From positions 1 through 64,000 of the forward strand of contig DATLTC010000096.1 of NCBI GenBank assembly GCA_035533755.1: 64,000 bases of DNA, given 5' to 3'. A model generated the notes under the pieces. That model had not been told where the DNA came from. It worked only from the letters and a program-made list of their open reading frames with translations, and made no database searches. Of the stretch, positions 1 through 8,192 are shown piece after piece. Position numbers and translations under genes: made by a program. How positions within the stretch are numbered: the first letter of the stretch is position 1; the number at the start of each line of letters is the position of its first letter. The DNA is from Gemmatimonadaceae bacterium. Lineage in GTDB: Bacteria > Gemmatimonadota > Gemmatimonadetes > Gemmatimonadales > Gemmatimonadaceae.

Positions 1-36
1 AGGTCGGCCAGCAGCATCGATGAGAGCGGGCCGGCA

Positions 37-63
37 AGTACTCTGGAAAGATCGAGTATTTTT
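37..63 (+). terminator. Weak terminator-like hairpin with T-run
   Basis: A 7-base-pair stem (one G-T pair) at 37-43 and 54-60 encloses a 10-base loop and runs into five consecutive T residues at 59-63. It could end a plus-strand gene lying left of the window. The short stem makes this uncertain. Confidence 0.25.
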
Positions 64-174
64 AGTCCAGTGAGCATATGATGGCTTGAATATGACTGTA
101 TAGTGTTGCTGATTTAGATCATATCGGTCGGTTCTCGCCGAGCGCTCATATGCGTCGAAATGGTGCCGGCGTCC

Positions 175-202
175 TTGCATAGCTGTCGAAAAATCATATA
201 CT
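175..202 (+). promoter_or_regulatory. Candidate sigma70-type promoter
   Basis: TTGCAT at 175-180 and TATACT at 197-202 are separated by 16 bases, in one of the few AT-rich spots. The -10 matches the consensus at five of six positions, the -35 only at three. It would give a leader of about 110 bases before the phasin-like gene that opens the first operon. Confidence 0.35.
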
Positions 203-318
203 TGCGGCGAATTCTCCCACAGGTGTGGGATTCGGGGCCCGCGAACATAGCGCGCCGCCGATTGTCCATCAAATGAAACGGGGCGCACTTCCCCCTTACC
301 AACGAGTGGACGCGATAG

Positions 319-999
319 ATGCCGCACAATGCGCAGGGCGGTCCCGCCAAACCCGCCACAGACCACCCGCCCACCACCCCAGCCACCTCGCCGGCCCCGC
401 CGGCCCCGCCGGCTCCGCGCCGCGGCCCGGGGCATCGCGCCGACGCGCGTGATACAGTCGCCGAACTCGCCGAAAAGGCACAGCTCATCAGCCTCGAGGC
501 CGGGAGCAAAGTGGCAGCGGCCATGAAGGACGTGATCAGCGCCTCCGTCGGCATTGCCGGCTTCGCCATCGAGAGCGCGCGCGACCTGACCAACTACATG
601 GTTCGCCGCGGACAGATGACGCAGGACGAAGCGGACAAGCTGCTGCGCGAAGCAGAAGCGGCGCACGCCAAGCGGCCGGCGGCCGAGCGCGTTCGGCCCA
701 CGGCCACCAAGGTGACCGCTGAGCGAGTCGCACTGGCCAAGGCGCAGGCCGCGCGGGCCGCGGAGATCGCCGCCGCCGCGTTCGCCGAACTCCACCCGCC
801 GCGCCCTCCCAAGCCCCCGTCCAAGGTGTTCATGCCCAAGCCGGTGAAGGGCGAGAAGGTTGCCGCCAAGAAGCCCGCCAAGCCGGCGGCGAAGAAGCCC
901 GCGCCGGCCAAGAAGCCGGCCAAGAAGGCCGCGCCCAAGGCGCACAAACCGGCGCCCAAGAAGCCGGCCAAGAAGGCTGCCGCGAAAAAGAAGCGGTAG
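319..999 (+). CDS. Phasin-like protein with a lysine/alanine/proline-rich histone H1-like tail
   Basis: This 226-residue protein has three parts. Residues 1-45 are a Pro/Ala-rich leader without structure. Residues 46-120 form an amphipathic helical region of the kind seen in phasins (polyhydroxyalkanoate granule proteins), ending in a segment around RRGQMTQDEADKLLREAE that is typical of phasin-like proteins. Residues 175-226 are a basic tail of repeated AAKKPAK-type units as in PhaF or bacterial H1-like proteins. In PhaF-type proteins the tail binds DNA non-specifically while the helix binds granules. No PHA synthase is present here, so a granule role is unproven; a nucleoid-associated role fits equally well. 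The ATG at 319 is the first start after the promoter candidate, with only a poor ribosome site. Confidence 0.75.
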   Translation: MPHNAQGGPAKPATDHPPTTPATSPAPPAPPAPRRGPGHRADARDTVAELAEKAQLISLEAGSKVAAAMKDVISASVGIAGFAIESARDLTNYMVRRGQMTQDEADKLLREAEAAHAKRPAAERVRPTATKVTAERVALAKAQAARAAEIAAAAFAELHPPRPPKPPSKVFMPKPVKGEKVAAKKPAKPAAKKPAPAKKPAKKAAPKAHKPAPKKPAKKAAAKKKR

Positions 1000-1015
1000 T
1001 TCCGGAGATCGGCGC

Positions 1016-1486
1016 ATGCTTCGCTCGCGGCACCTCGTGCTCCTGCTCATCGCGGTCGTCGCCGGGTGGTTCGCGCTGCGCCGCGTCGCCTCGGCGCCGC
1101 CCGCGCCTCCCGATCCCATGCAGATCCAGCGTGAGATCATGGCCATGCTCGACCACGGGGCCCAATCCTGGGACCGCGGCGATCTGGACGCCTTCGTCTC
1201 GGACTATCTCCCCGACACCGAGACCACGTTCATCACCAAGACGGGTGTGGTCCACGGCATCGCCGCGATCCGCAACGTGTACGCCGCCCGCTTCGCGCCC
1301 GGCGCCCGGCGCGACTCGCTGCACTTCCAGAACGTGGAAGTGGACGTGCTGGGCCCCGACCTCGTGAACACCATCGCCTGGTACGTGCTCACGCGTGGCG
1401 ATTCCATCACGGCCCGCGGACCCACGTCGCTCGTCATGCGCCGCGTGAGCGGCCGCTGGCTCATCGTGCACGACCACTCGAGCTAG
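1016..1486 (+). CDS. Membrane-anchored SnoaL/DUF4440-like protein
   Basis: A 156-residue protein starting at ATG 1016, just after the phasin-like gene stop at 999. Residues 4-22 are a hydrophobic segment that could be an uncleaved anchor or signal peptide. The rest (about 35-156) matches the NTF2-like SnoaL/DUF4440 pattern: a helix with AQSWDRGDLDAFVSDY, a central strand ending in an HGIAAIRNVYAARF stretch, and a final RWLIVHDHSS strand. Members of this fold include ketosteroid-isomerase-like enzymes and many ligand-binding proteins of unknown role. The gene stops one base before the next start, so it is probably cotranscribed with the sugar kinase that follows. Confidence 0.75.
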   Translation: MLRSRHLVLLLIAVVAGWFALRRVASAPPAPPDPMQIQREIMAMLDHGAQSWDRGDLDAFVSDYLPDTETTFITKTGVVHGIAAIRNVYAARFAPGARRDSLHFQNVEVDVLGPDLVNTIAWYVLTRGDSITARGPTSLVMRRVSGRWLIVHDHSS

Positions 1487-1487
1487 C

Positions 1488-2465
1488 GTGGCGCGGGTGG
1501 TGGCCATGCGCGCTCCCACGCGCGTGGACTTCGGCGGCGGCTGGACCGACGTTCCGCCGTATTGCGAACGCGAGGGGGGCGTGGTGTGCAGCGTGGCGAT
1601 CGCGAGATACGCCACGGCGGTGCTCCGGGACGACACACCGCCCGCACCTTGCCGCGCCGGCGAGGCGATGGATGCCGACGCGCCGCTCGTGCGCGCGGCA
1701 CTCGCACGCGCCCATCTGGCCGGATCCGTCCGCGCGTCCCTGACCAGCGACTTCCCCGTGGGCGCCGGCCTCGGCGGGTCGTCCGCCGCCGGTGCCGCGC
1801 TGCTCGGCGCGATCGATCGCTGGCGTGGGGTTCCGCTGGACCGCGCGGACATCGCGGAACGGGGGCGCACGATCGAGGTCGAGGATCTGGGCGTGGCCGG
1901 TGGGCGGCAGGATCACTACGCCGCCACGCATGGGGGACTGCTCGGCCTCACCTTCGGCGCCGCGGTGGCCGTCCACCGCATCCCGCTGCCAGCGCCGCTG
2001 CGCGCCGAGCTCGAGCGCCGCTGCGTGCTCGTGTACACGGGCGAATCGCGCGTCTCGGGCGACACGATCTCCGGCGTGCTCGAGGGCTACCACCGCGGGG
2101 AGAAGCGTGTAACGTTCGCTCTCGCGCGGATGCGTGAGCTGGCCAGGGCGATGATCGCGGCGCTCGAGGACGGCGACGTCGATGCGCTGGGGATGCAGAT
2201 CGGCGAACACTGGACGCACCAACGGGCGCTGCATCCCGCCATTCCCACGCCCCGCATCGATGCCGTCATCGCGCGCGCCCACGACGCCGGCGCCCTGGGC
2301 GCCAAGGCCACCGGGGCCTCCGGCGGCGGGTGCGTGGTGGCGATCGCGCGCGCGGGCGACGAAGAGGCGGTGCGCCGGGCCATGGGCGCGCTGGGTGCAT
2401 TGGTGCCATTCACGGTGGATGAAACAGGACTGATCGCATGCGACTGGAACGCGGAGACGCCGTAG
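1488..2465 (+). CDS. GHMP-family sugar kinase, D-glycero-D-manno-heptose 7-phosphate kinase-like
   Basis: 325 residues from GTG 1488 (ATG 1506 is an alternative). The N-terminus carries the APTRVDFGGGWTD signature of HddA/fucose kinase-type GHMP kinases. The phosphate-binding loop is PVGAGLGGSSAAG at residues 90-102. A substrate-site stretch VEDLGVAGGRQDHYAA follows at about 134-149, and a C-terminal glycine-rich loop GAKATGASGGGC closes the active site. HddA phosphorylates heptose 7-phosphate at C1 for GDP-heptose synthesis. The other heptose genes are not nearby, so the substrate could be another sugar phosphate. It overlaps the start of the downstream M20 gene by 28 bases. Confidence 0.85.
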   Translation: MARVVAMRAPTRVDFGGGWTDVPPYCEREGGVVCSVAIARYATAVLRDDTPPAPCRAGEAMDADAPLVRAALARAHLAGSVRASLTSDFPVGAGLGGSSAAGAALLGAIDRWRGVPLDRADIAERGRTIEVEDLGVAGGRQDHYAATHGGLLGLTFGAAVAVHRIPLPAPLRAELERRCVLVYTGESRVSGDTISGVLEGYHRGEKRVTFALARMRELARAMIAALEDGDVDALGMQIGEHWTHQRALHPAIPTPRIDAVIARAHDAGALGAKATGASGGGCVVAIARAGDEEAVRRAMGALGALVPFTVDETGLIACDWNAETP

Positions 2466-3622
2466 GCCTGGCCCGGGCGCTCATCCGCACGGATTCGCGC
2501 AATCCGTCGCTCGTGCCCGGCGGCCCGGGCGAAGGCCACGTGGCCGCCGTGCTCCGCGGCGTGCTCGACGCGTGGGGATTCCGCGTGGAGCTGCAGGAGG
2601 TGGCGCCGGGCCGCCCCAACGTGGTGGCGCGGATCGGCACGCCCGGCCCGCACGCGCTGATGTTCAACGGCCACCTCGACGTCGTGGGCGTGGACGGGAT
2701 GACGCATGCCCCGTTCGCCGCCGACGAGCGCGACGGTCGCCTGTACGGACGCGGGTCGTCGGACATGAAGGCGGGCGTGGCGGCGATGTGCGCGGCCGCC
2801 GCCCTCGCCGCCGACGGCCTCACGCACGGCGAGGTGGTCGTGGCCGGCGTGGTGGACGAGGAGTTCGAGAGCCGCGGCACACGCGCCCTCGTGGCCGCCG
2901 GCATCCGGGCCGATGCCGCCGTCGTGACCGAGCCCACGGGACTGGCCATCATGCCCGCGCACCGCGGCTTCGTGTGGGTGGACCTCGTCTTCCACGGCCG
3001 CGCCGCGCACGGCAGCCGGTGGGACCTCGGCGTGGATGCCATCCGCCACGCCGGTCTGGTGCTCGCCGAGCTGGATGCGTTCGACGCCGACGAGTTGCCG
3101 CGGCGTTCCCATCCGCTGCTGGGCCATCCGTCGGTCCACGCCTCGCTCATCGCCGGCGGCTCGGGCATGTCCACGTATCCCGACCGGTGCGAACTCAAGA
3201 TCGAGCGGCGCACGATTCCGGGCGAGACGCCGGCCCAGGTGATGGCCGAAGTGGAAGCCATCTGCGCCAGGGTGCGGGCCCGGCGGCCCGCGTTGCGCGT
3301 GGATGCGCGCCTGTCGCTGGCGCAGAGTCCGAGCGACGTGCCCACCGACGCGCCGATCGTGCGCGCCCTGCGGGATGCGCTGGAGCATCAGGCCATCGAC
3401 GTCCGCACCGAGGGCATGAGCGCGTGGACCGACTGCGCCGTGCTCAACGAGGCCGGCATCCCGGCCGTCTGCTTCGGGCCCGGCGACATGTCGCTCGCCC
3501 ACGCCCATGAGGAATACGTGGAGACGGAACAGATCCGGCGCGCCGCCGCCGTCCTCGAACGGCTGGCGCGCGGGTGGTGCGGCGGCGCGACCAACGGAGT
3601 GGAAGCGCCATGGCGCAACTGA
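2438..3622 (+). CDS. M20 family metallopeptidase (ArgE/DapE/carboxypeptidase type)
   Basis: 394 residues. The zinc-binding residues of the family are visible: H79 and D81 in NGHLDVVG, the bridging D109 in GRGSSDMKAG, the general-base pair E141-E142 in VVDEEFES, E165 in TEPTG, and a late histidine in SLAHAHEEYVE. A dimerisation domain (about 175-285) starts with AHRGFVWVDLVFHGRAAHGS. The family removes acyl or amino-acid groups, as in ArgE, DapE and peptidase T-like enzymes; the exact substrate cannot be read from the sequence. It is translationally coupled with the kinase upstream (28-base overlap), and its end overlaps the start of the next small gene by 13 bases. Confidence 0.85.
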   Translation: MRLERGDAVGLARALIRTDSRNPSLVPGGPGEGHVAAVLRGVLDAWGFRVELQEVAPGRPNVVARIGTPGPHALMFNGHLDVVGVDGMTHAPFAADERDGRLYGRGSSDMKAGVAAMCAAAALAADGLTHGEVVVAGVVDEEFESRGTRALVAAGIRADAAVVTEPTGLAIMPAHRGFVWVDLVFHGRAAHGSRWDLGVDAIRHAGLVLAELDAFDADELPRRSHPLLGHPSVHASLIAGGSGMSTYPDRCELKIERRTIPGETPAQVMAEVEAICARVRARRPALRVDARLSLAQSPSDVPTDAPIVRALRDALEHQAIDVRTEGMSAWTDCAVLNEAGIPAVCFGPGDMSLAHAHEEYVETEQIRRAAAVLERLARGWCGGATNGVEAPWRN

Positions 3623-3828
3623 CCGCCGCCCAGTACGACACGCTCGAGCGGGCCGTGGCGAACTCGCAACGGCTCGTGGTGTACCGCCGGGGTACGGAAT
3701 TCATCGTCGTGCCGGAACGGCTGTGCCTGCACGACCGCCGCGAGGCCATCGAGGCTCGCAACCCCACCACCGGAGACCACCTGACGCTGTTCATCGACGA
3801 GATGGACACCATCGAGGTCGTGCGATGA
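3610..3828 (+). CDS. Small conserved-looking protein of unknown function
   Basis: 72 residues from ATG 3610, inside the last codons of the M20 gene. The sequence alternates strands and short turns (LVVYRRGTEFIVVPERL, then LTLFIDEMDTIEVV) and looks like a small beta-rich domain with no signal or membrane segment. The stop codon overlaps the start of the RNase H-like gene (ATGA at 3825-3828), so the two proteins are made from one message at linked rates. I do not recognise a family. Confidence 0.65.
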   Translation: MAQLTAAQYDTLERAVANSQRLVVYRRGTEFIVVPERLCLHDRREAIEARNPTTGDHLTLFIDEMDTIEVVR

Positions 3829-4466
3829 ACGAGCCCGCTCCCCTGCCCCTGATCGCCATCTATGCCGACGAATCGTGCCTCGGCAACGGGCGCGAGGGAG
3901 ACAACCCGGGAGCCGCCGGGGGCGTGATCGAATTCCGCGGCGCGGAGTCCGGCGCCGTGCAGCGGTGGGACTATTGGCGCTCGGAGCCGGCAACGACCAA
4001 CAATCGCATGGCGCTGCTGAGCGTGATCGAGGCGTTCCAGCTCATCGCGCAGAAGGGGGGCCGGTTCCGCGTCCTGTTCACGAGCGATTCGCAATATCTG
4101 ATCAAGGGCATGAGCGAATGGGTGCCGGGCTGGATGGCGCGCGGTTGGCGCCGCAAGACCGGGCCGATCGAGAATCTGGCCCTGTGGAAGGAGGCCGTGG
4201 AGCGGGTCCGCCCGCACGCGGTCCAGTGGCAATGGGTGCGGGGCCACGACGGCCACGTGCAGAACGAGTACGCCAACCATCTCGCGATCCGGGCAGCAAG
4301 GGAGCAGACGGCTTCGGTGGGCGCCGAGCCGTCCCGGTTCGGCGAATGGCTGGCGGCCGAGCGGGCCGCCCGCCGGATGCACGCCGACCCGGCGCCGTTT
4401 CCCGATCCTCGTAGATTCAAGGCGTCGCGGCCGCTGCCCGTGGCGCAGGCGACGATGCTCGACTAG
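3825..4466 (+). CDS. RNase H type 1-like protein with altered active site
   Basis: 213 residues. The fold is plainly RNase HI: D15 in YADESCLGN (D10 of the E. coli enzyme), TTNNRM at 57-62, D88 in FTSDSQYLIKGM (D70), and WVRGHDGH with H141 (H124). Two of the four metal-binding carboxylates differ. The E48 position is Ala63 (NRMAL instead of NRMEL), and the D134 position is Asn151 (NEYAN instead of NERCD). Loss of E48 severely weakens E. coli RNase HI, while D134N is tolerated there. The protein may therefore bind RNA/DNA hybrids with little cleavage, or use other residues. A C-terminal extension (about 160-213) is Ala/Arg/Pro-rich. It is coupled to the small gene upstream. Confidence 0.85.
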   Translation: MNEPAPLPLIAIYADESCLGNGREGDNPGAAGGVIEFRGAESGAVQRWDYWRSEPATTNNRMALLSVIEAFQLIAQKGGRFRVLFTSDSQYLIKGMSEWVPGWMARGWRRKTGPIENLALWKEAVERVRPHAVQWQWVRGHDGHVQNEYANHLAIRAAREQTASVGAEPSRFGEWLAAERAARRMHADPAPFPDPRRFKASRPLPVAQATMLD

Positions 4467-4477
4467 TGGAGGCCGGG

Positions 4478-5080
4478 ATGGACGCCATCGACCGCATGTT
4501 CACCGTGCTCGCGCAAACGGTGCGCGACACGCAACCGCGATACCTCACGCAGCCGTTCGAGGTGGCGGAGCTGTACCAGACGCTCCTGCCGTATCGCCAC
4601 TTCCGACGGGAGTTGGCGATCGAAACCAACGAGGATTACGAACTCGCGCTGATGCAGCTCCTTTCCGGGGCCCGCGGGTATCTCATCGTGGACGATCGCA
4701 TGCGCGACGCGCTGGCGCGCGAGTTGGCGTCGCCCAACCCCGATCTGGGCGTGTTCCGGCAGTATGCCGACGCCCAGGTGGCGCTCTCGCCGGCCGCGCT
4801 GCAACAGCATGGGCGGGGGGCGGCGGCCGAACCGGCGCCGGCAGGCGGATCGACGGTCCGGCTGTCCACGCCGGCGTCGGTGGCGGCGGCCGCGGCGGCC
4901 GCCGACGAGCTGCGGTGCCGGTACTGCAGCGGGAGACTGCCGCAGGGGCGTCGCGTCGTGTTCTGCCCGCACTGCGGCCAGAACCTCACGGTGATGAATT
5001 GCAGCGCGTGCGGCGCTGAACTGGAGGTGGGATGGAAGTTCTGCGTGGCGTGCGGCCGGTCGTCCGGCCAGAACGCATGA
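4478..5080 (+). CDS. Zinc-ribbon domain protein
   Basis: 200 residues from ATG 4478, chosen because GGAGG lies 5 bases upstream; a GTG at 4466 would add four residues. Residues 1-95 form an acidic, mostly helical domain of unknown family (AELYQTLLPYRHFRRELAIE). A Pro/Ala linker follows. The last 50 residues hold a double zinc ribbon: CRYCSGRLPQGRRVVFCPHC and CSACGAELEVGWKFCVAC, each with two CxxC knuckles. Such C-terminal ribbons usually serve protein-protein or RNA contacts. The stop overlaps the start of the following lipoprotein gene (ATGA). Confidence 0.75.
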   Translation: MDAIDRMFTVLAQTVRDTQPRYLTQPFEVAELYQTLLPYRHFRRELAIETNEDYELALMQLLSGARGYLIVDDRMRDALARELASPNPDLGVFRQYADAQVALSPAALQQHGRGAAAEPAPAGGSTVRLSTPASVAAAAAAADELRCRYCSGRLPQGRRVVFCPHCGQNLTVMNCSACGAELEVGWKFCVACGRSSGQNA

Positions 5081-6168
5081 TGCGGCGCGTCTGGCGGAGC
5101 GGCGCCCTGGTCGCGCTCGCGGCGTGCACGGCATGCGCCACCGGAGCGCGGCGCACGGCCGGCGGGGGCGCCACGCCCGCGGCCGCCCCGGCGCGGGCGT
5201 GGCCCGTGGTCACACGGGAGGACGTGGATCTGTGGCTTCACGGATACGCCATGCTCACGCGCGACGCGGCGCAGGTGCCGGTATTCCGCCGCGGCTATCG
5301 CGACTCGATGACCGTCATCCGGCAACGCGCCAACGTGCTCACCGGCCTCGACGCCAATCATGAACAACTGAGCGCGTTGATGGCGCAGAACCCCGAGATC
5401 TCCAGCGGGCAGTTCGTGCCGTTGTACTTCGATTCGTGGGACCAGGTGGTCCAGGCCACGACCGCCTTCCTCGGCGCCAACGGCGACCCCCGCAGCGCCG
5501 AGCCGTCGCTGCGGGGTCAGGTGGCGCTTCTCGCGTCGATCTTCCCCACCGTGCAGGACCGCAACTGGCTGCGGCTGTTCATGCAGTCGTTGGGCGACGA
5601 ATCGGAGCACTTCTACCACCAGTACTGGATCGCGCAGCAGCGCGCGCGCGGCCCCGTGGCCGGGTCGGTGGACTCGCTCTGGCAATCGCTGCGGCCGCGC
5701 TTCCAGCGCTTTCTCACCAATACGCACCAGCTGGACGGACAGATCGTGCTGTCGCTGGTCCTGGGCGGCGAGGGCCGCACGCTCAACGCGGCGCCCGACC
5801 ACAACGTGATGGTGGTGACGCTGCCCGCATCGCCCGCCACGGTGGCCGAACCCATCTACGTGGTGGCGCACGAGTTGGTGCAGACCATCGCCGCCGCGGC
5901 GATCAACGACAACGCCTCGCCGGCCGAGCAGCGCAACGGGGTGGCGGCCGGATACGCACCCACCGCCGCCGTGCGGGGCGGCGAGATGCTGATCGAGCGC
6001 GTGGCGCCCGAACTGGGCGACGGCTTCATGCGCTTCTATCTGAGCCAGGCCGGCGTGACGCCCCCGGCCACCGGCGTGCAGGCCGTGTTCACCAGCACGT
6101 TCCCGCTCCCCACGGCCATCGTCGCCGACCTGGCCCGCCAGATCAACCAGGCACTCGGCGGAAGCTGA
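5077..6168 (+). CDS. Putative lipoprotein of unknown function
   Basis: 363 residues from ATG 5077, overlapping the stop of the zinc-ribbon gene. The N-terminus has two arginines, a hydrophobic stretch and a lipobox ending LAAC, so it is probably lipid-anchored at the periplasmic face. The rest is soluble and helix-rich, with no recognised family. Near residue 264 is VVAHELVQTI, which resembles the first half of a gluzincin motif but lacks the second histidine, so I do not call it a peptidase. Trp/Tyr-rich segments (NWLRLFMQSLGDESEHFYHQ) suggest a substrate or protein interface. A short gap separates it from the next gene on the same strand. Confidence 0.65.
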   Translation: MMRRVWRSGALVALAACTACATGARRTAGGGATPAAAPARAWPVVTREDVDLWLHGYAMLTRDAAQVPVFRRGYRDSMTVIRQRANVLTGLDANHEQLSALMAQNPEISSGQFVPLYFDSWDQVVQATTAFLGANGDPRSAEPSLRGQVALLASIFPTVQDRNWLRLFMQSLGDESEHFYHQYWIAQQRARGPVAGSVDSLWQSLRPRFQRFLTNTHQLDGQIVLSLVLGGEGRTLNAAPDHNVMVVTLPASPATVAEPIYVVAHELVQTIAAAAINDNASPAEQRNGVAAGYAPTAAVRGGEMLIERVAPELGDGFMRFYLSQAGVTPPATGVQAVFTSTFPLPTAIVADLARQINQALGGS

Positions 6169-6196
6169 CCCGGCCTTCGCGCCGTATATTGAGATC

Positions 6197-7009
6197 ATGG
6201 CCGACCCGCAGGTTCCCGTCCCGCGAACCCCGCTCGATCGCGCCGCGCTGGAACGTGTGCTGGCGCGCGCCGCCGAGTTGCAGGCGCGCACCGGCGACTC
6301 CGCAGATATGATGACCGACGATCAGATCCTCGATCTCGGCAAGGAGGTGGGCCTGTCGCCGCTGCACCTGCGGCAGGCGCTGGCCGAGGAGCGCGCCGGC
6401 CGCGATCGCGAACACCGACCCGGCCGGTTCATCGGCCCGTCGCTGGTCAGCGCGGAGCGCACCGTTCGCGGAACCGCCGCCGACGTCTTCTCGGCGCTCG
6501 ATGTGTGGCTGCAGAAAGACGAGTGGCTGCAGATCAAGCGCCAGTTTCCGGACCGCATCGTCTGGGAACCCCGCCGCGATCTGGAAGGCGGCATCCGCCG
6601 CATGCTCAACGTGGGCGGGCGCGGGTATGCGTTGTCCAAGGCGAGTGACGTGGGCGCCACGGTGGTGCCCGTGGATGACGGCCGGCTGCTGGTGCGGTTG
6701 GACGCCGACCTGAGTTCCCACCTCCGCGCCGCCACCGGCCGGATGATCGGGGTGGCCACGATCGGCGCGGCGGCCAGCGGCGCCGCGCTCCTGCTGCACT
6801 TTGCTGCGCTCGTGGCCGTGGCGCCCGTGGTGGCCCTGGGGGCACTCGGATTCTTCGGCGCCCGGGAGCTGCACGCCAACGCGGTGAACCGGGCCCAGCT
6901 CACCCTGGAGCAGCTACTCGACCGGCTGGAGCGCGGCGAGCGCGCCGAGAATCCGTCGCTGCTCAAGCTCCTCGCATCGGCGGCGGGCGCCGTTCCGCGG
7001 CGCTACTGA
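6197..7009 (+). CDS. Membrane-associated protein of unknown function
   Basis: 270 residues. Residues 1-75 are helical and acidic, with a segment MTDDQILDLGKEVGLSPLHL that looks like a small helical regulatory domain. The middle part (about 90-190) is a mixed alpha/beta region. Residues 182-225 hold two hydrophobic helices separated by a short turn, consistent with a hairpin in the inner membrane. The C-terminus is a charged helix (LTLEQLLDRLERGER). I know no named family. The gene ends 7 bases inside the end of the convergent squalene-synthase-like gene. Confidence 0.65.
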   Translation: MADPQVPVPRTPLDRAALERVLARAAELQARTGDSADMMTDDQILDLGKEVGLSPLHLRQALAEERAGRDREHRPGRFIGPSLVSAERTVRGTAADVFSALDVWLQKDEWLQIKRQFPDRIVWEPRRDLEGGIRRMLNVGGRGYALSKASDVGATVVPVDDGRLLVRLDADLSSHLRAATGRMIGVATIGAAASGAALLLHFAALVAVAPVVALGALGFFGARELHANAVNRAQLTLEQLLDRLERGERAENPSLLKLLASAAGAVPRRY

Positions 7010-8112
7010 CGTCCGCCCCATCGGGGCACGAGCCTCACCGGCCGGCGCCGGGCGCGTTCGGCCAGCCCGTTGAGCACCCGATTGCTCAGGATCCCGATCA
7101 CGCTCAGCGCGATGAGCGACTTCACCTCGGCGCGCGAGATCTTCACCACCTCGCGTCGCGCCAGTGCCGTCGGCGACCGCGTGAGGTCGCGGAGCGTGGC
7201 GTAGGCGAACAGAAGTGGCAGCGCGCAGAACAGCCGGACAGCCACGGCACGCCGCGGGACGAGCAGCAGATAGTCCTTGGCATGCTCCAAGTCCTCCCAC
7301 GCCATCTCGATCAGCGACGTGAGGGCGGCCTGCGTGCCTTCCACCCGCTCGCCGGCCAGGATCGCGGCGTGGCTGCTGCCATACTCGGCCAGCAGTTGCT
7401 CGGGGATGTAGATCGAGTTCTCGTGCGCCGCGTCCGGGGCCACGTCCTTGAGGATGTTGACCGTCTGCAGGGCCTCGGCAAACGACCGGCTGCGCTCGCG
7501 GAGCGCGGCGTACTCGCGCTGGCCGATGCTCGGGGTGTGCTCGTGCCAGAGGTCGGTGAGCAGGTAGCCCACCGTGCCGGCCACGTAGTAGCAGTACTCG
7601 CGGTACTCGTCCAGAGTCTGGATGCGGATGCCGTGCGGGTACCGCAGCACGAACTTGCGCATGCCCACCGCCATCTCGGTGACCCACCGCTGCACGTGGG
7701 CGCGGGTGGCCGGCGGGAGTTGCCGGAACACCACGAACACCAGATCGGCGTGATGTACGAGGCGCAGGTGGGCGGGCTCGCCCGCCATCCGCTCGATCAG
7801 GGCCGGGAACCCGTCGGCCAGGGCCGGGTCGTCGAAACACGCGAGGAAGCGGTCGAACAGCGCCGCCTTCTCGGCCGCCGGGAGCACCGGCTCGTCCTCG
7901 ATGGTATCGGCGATCCGGCAGAGCAGGTACGCGCAGTTCACCGCCTGCCCCAGCACGCCCGGCAGCACCCGGATGCTGAGGGCGAACGTCCGGGACACGG
8001 CCGGCAGGATATCGTGCGAGAAGCGGCGCGCGCTCTCGAGGCGAGGATCGGGCGGCGACACGGGGACCTGCGGGGTCGTCGTGAGCGGAGTGGTTTCGTT
8101 AAACTTCTGCAT
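7003..8112 (-). CDS. Squalene/phytoene synthase family protein
   Basis: 369 residues. Both Asp-rich prenyl-diphosphate sites are present: DTIED at residues 69-73 and NILKDVAPD with D222 and D226. Other family marks are SRTFALSIRVLP near residue 40, YCYYVAGTVGYLL near 172-184 and NSIYIP near 231. This arrangement fits head-to-head condensation of two farnesyl diphosphates to squalene or dehydrosqualene. A hydrophobic segment near residue 335 may sit at the membrane, as in eukaryotic-type squalene synthases. No hopene cyclase, desaturase or HpnC/D/E partner lies in the window, so the end product is unknown. It faces away from the FAD dehydrogenase across an 80-base gap that must contain both promoters. 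Confidence 0.88.
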   Translation of the reverse strand: MQKFNETTPLTTTPQVPVSPPDPRLESARRFSHDILPAVSRTFALSIRVLPGVLGQAVNCAYLLCRIADTIEDEPVLPAAEKAALFDRFLACFDDPALADGFPALIERMAGEPAHLRLVHHADLVFVVFRQLPPATRAHVQRWVTEMAVGMRKFVLRYPHGIRIQTLDEYREYCYYVAGTVGYLLTDLWHEHTPSIGQREYAALRERSRSFAEALQTVNILKDVAPDAAHENSIYIPEQLLAEYGSSHAAILAGERVEGTQAALTSLIEMAWEDLEHAKDYLLLVPRRAVAVRLFCALPLLFAYATLRDLTRSPTALARREVVKISRAEVKSLIALSVIGILSNRVLNGLAERARRRPVRLVPRWGGRQ

Positions 8113-8192
8113 TGCCGGTTCGCCGAGAAACCTACCGCGCCGGAAGCGCCGGCGCTGCCCGCCGGCACGTCTCTGGAGAGGACATCGTTCGC

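Larger units (their letters stand above)
1..318. other. Intergenic leader region, no gene seen
   Basis: This stretch is clearly more AT-rich than the rest of the window up to about position 200. I see no convincing coding frame; the frames open on either strand have biased, unstructured translations. It holds a weak terminator-like hairpin near its left end and a sigma70-like promoter candidate near 175-202, both listed separately. Confidence 0.5.

Noticed and set aside
860-1486. A longer start at 860 for the SnoaL-like gene
   Set aside because: The extra residues would lie inside the phasin gene and are Arg/Pro repeats; ATG 1016 gives a clean N-terminal hydrophobic segment.
5077-6168. Gluzincin metallopeptidase
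   Set aside because: The second zinc His of HExxH is missing.
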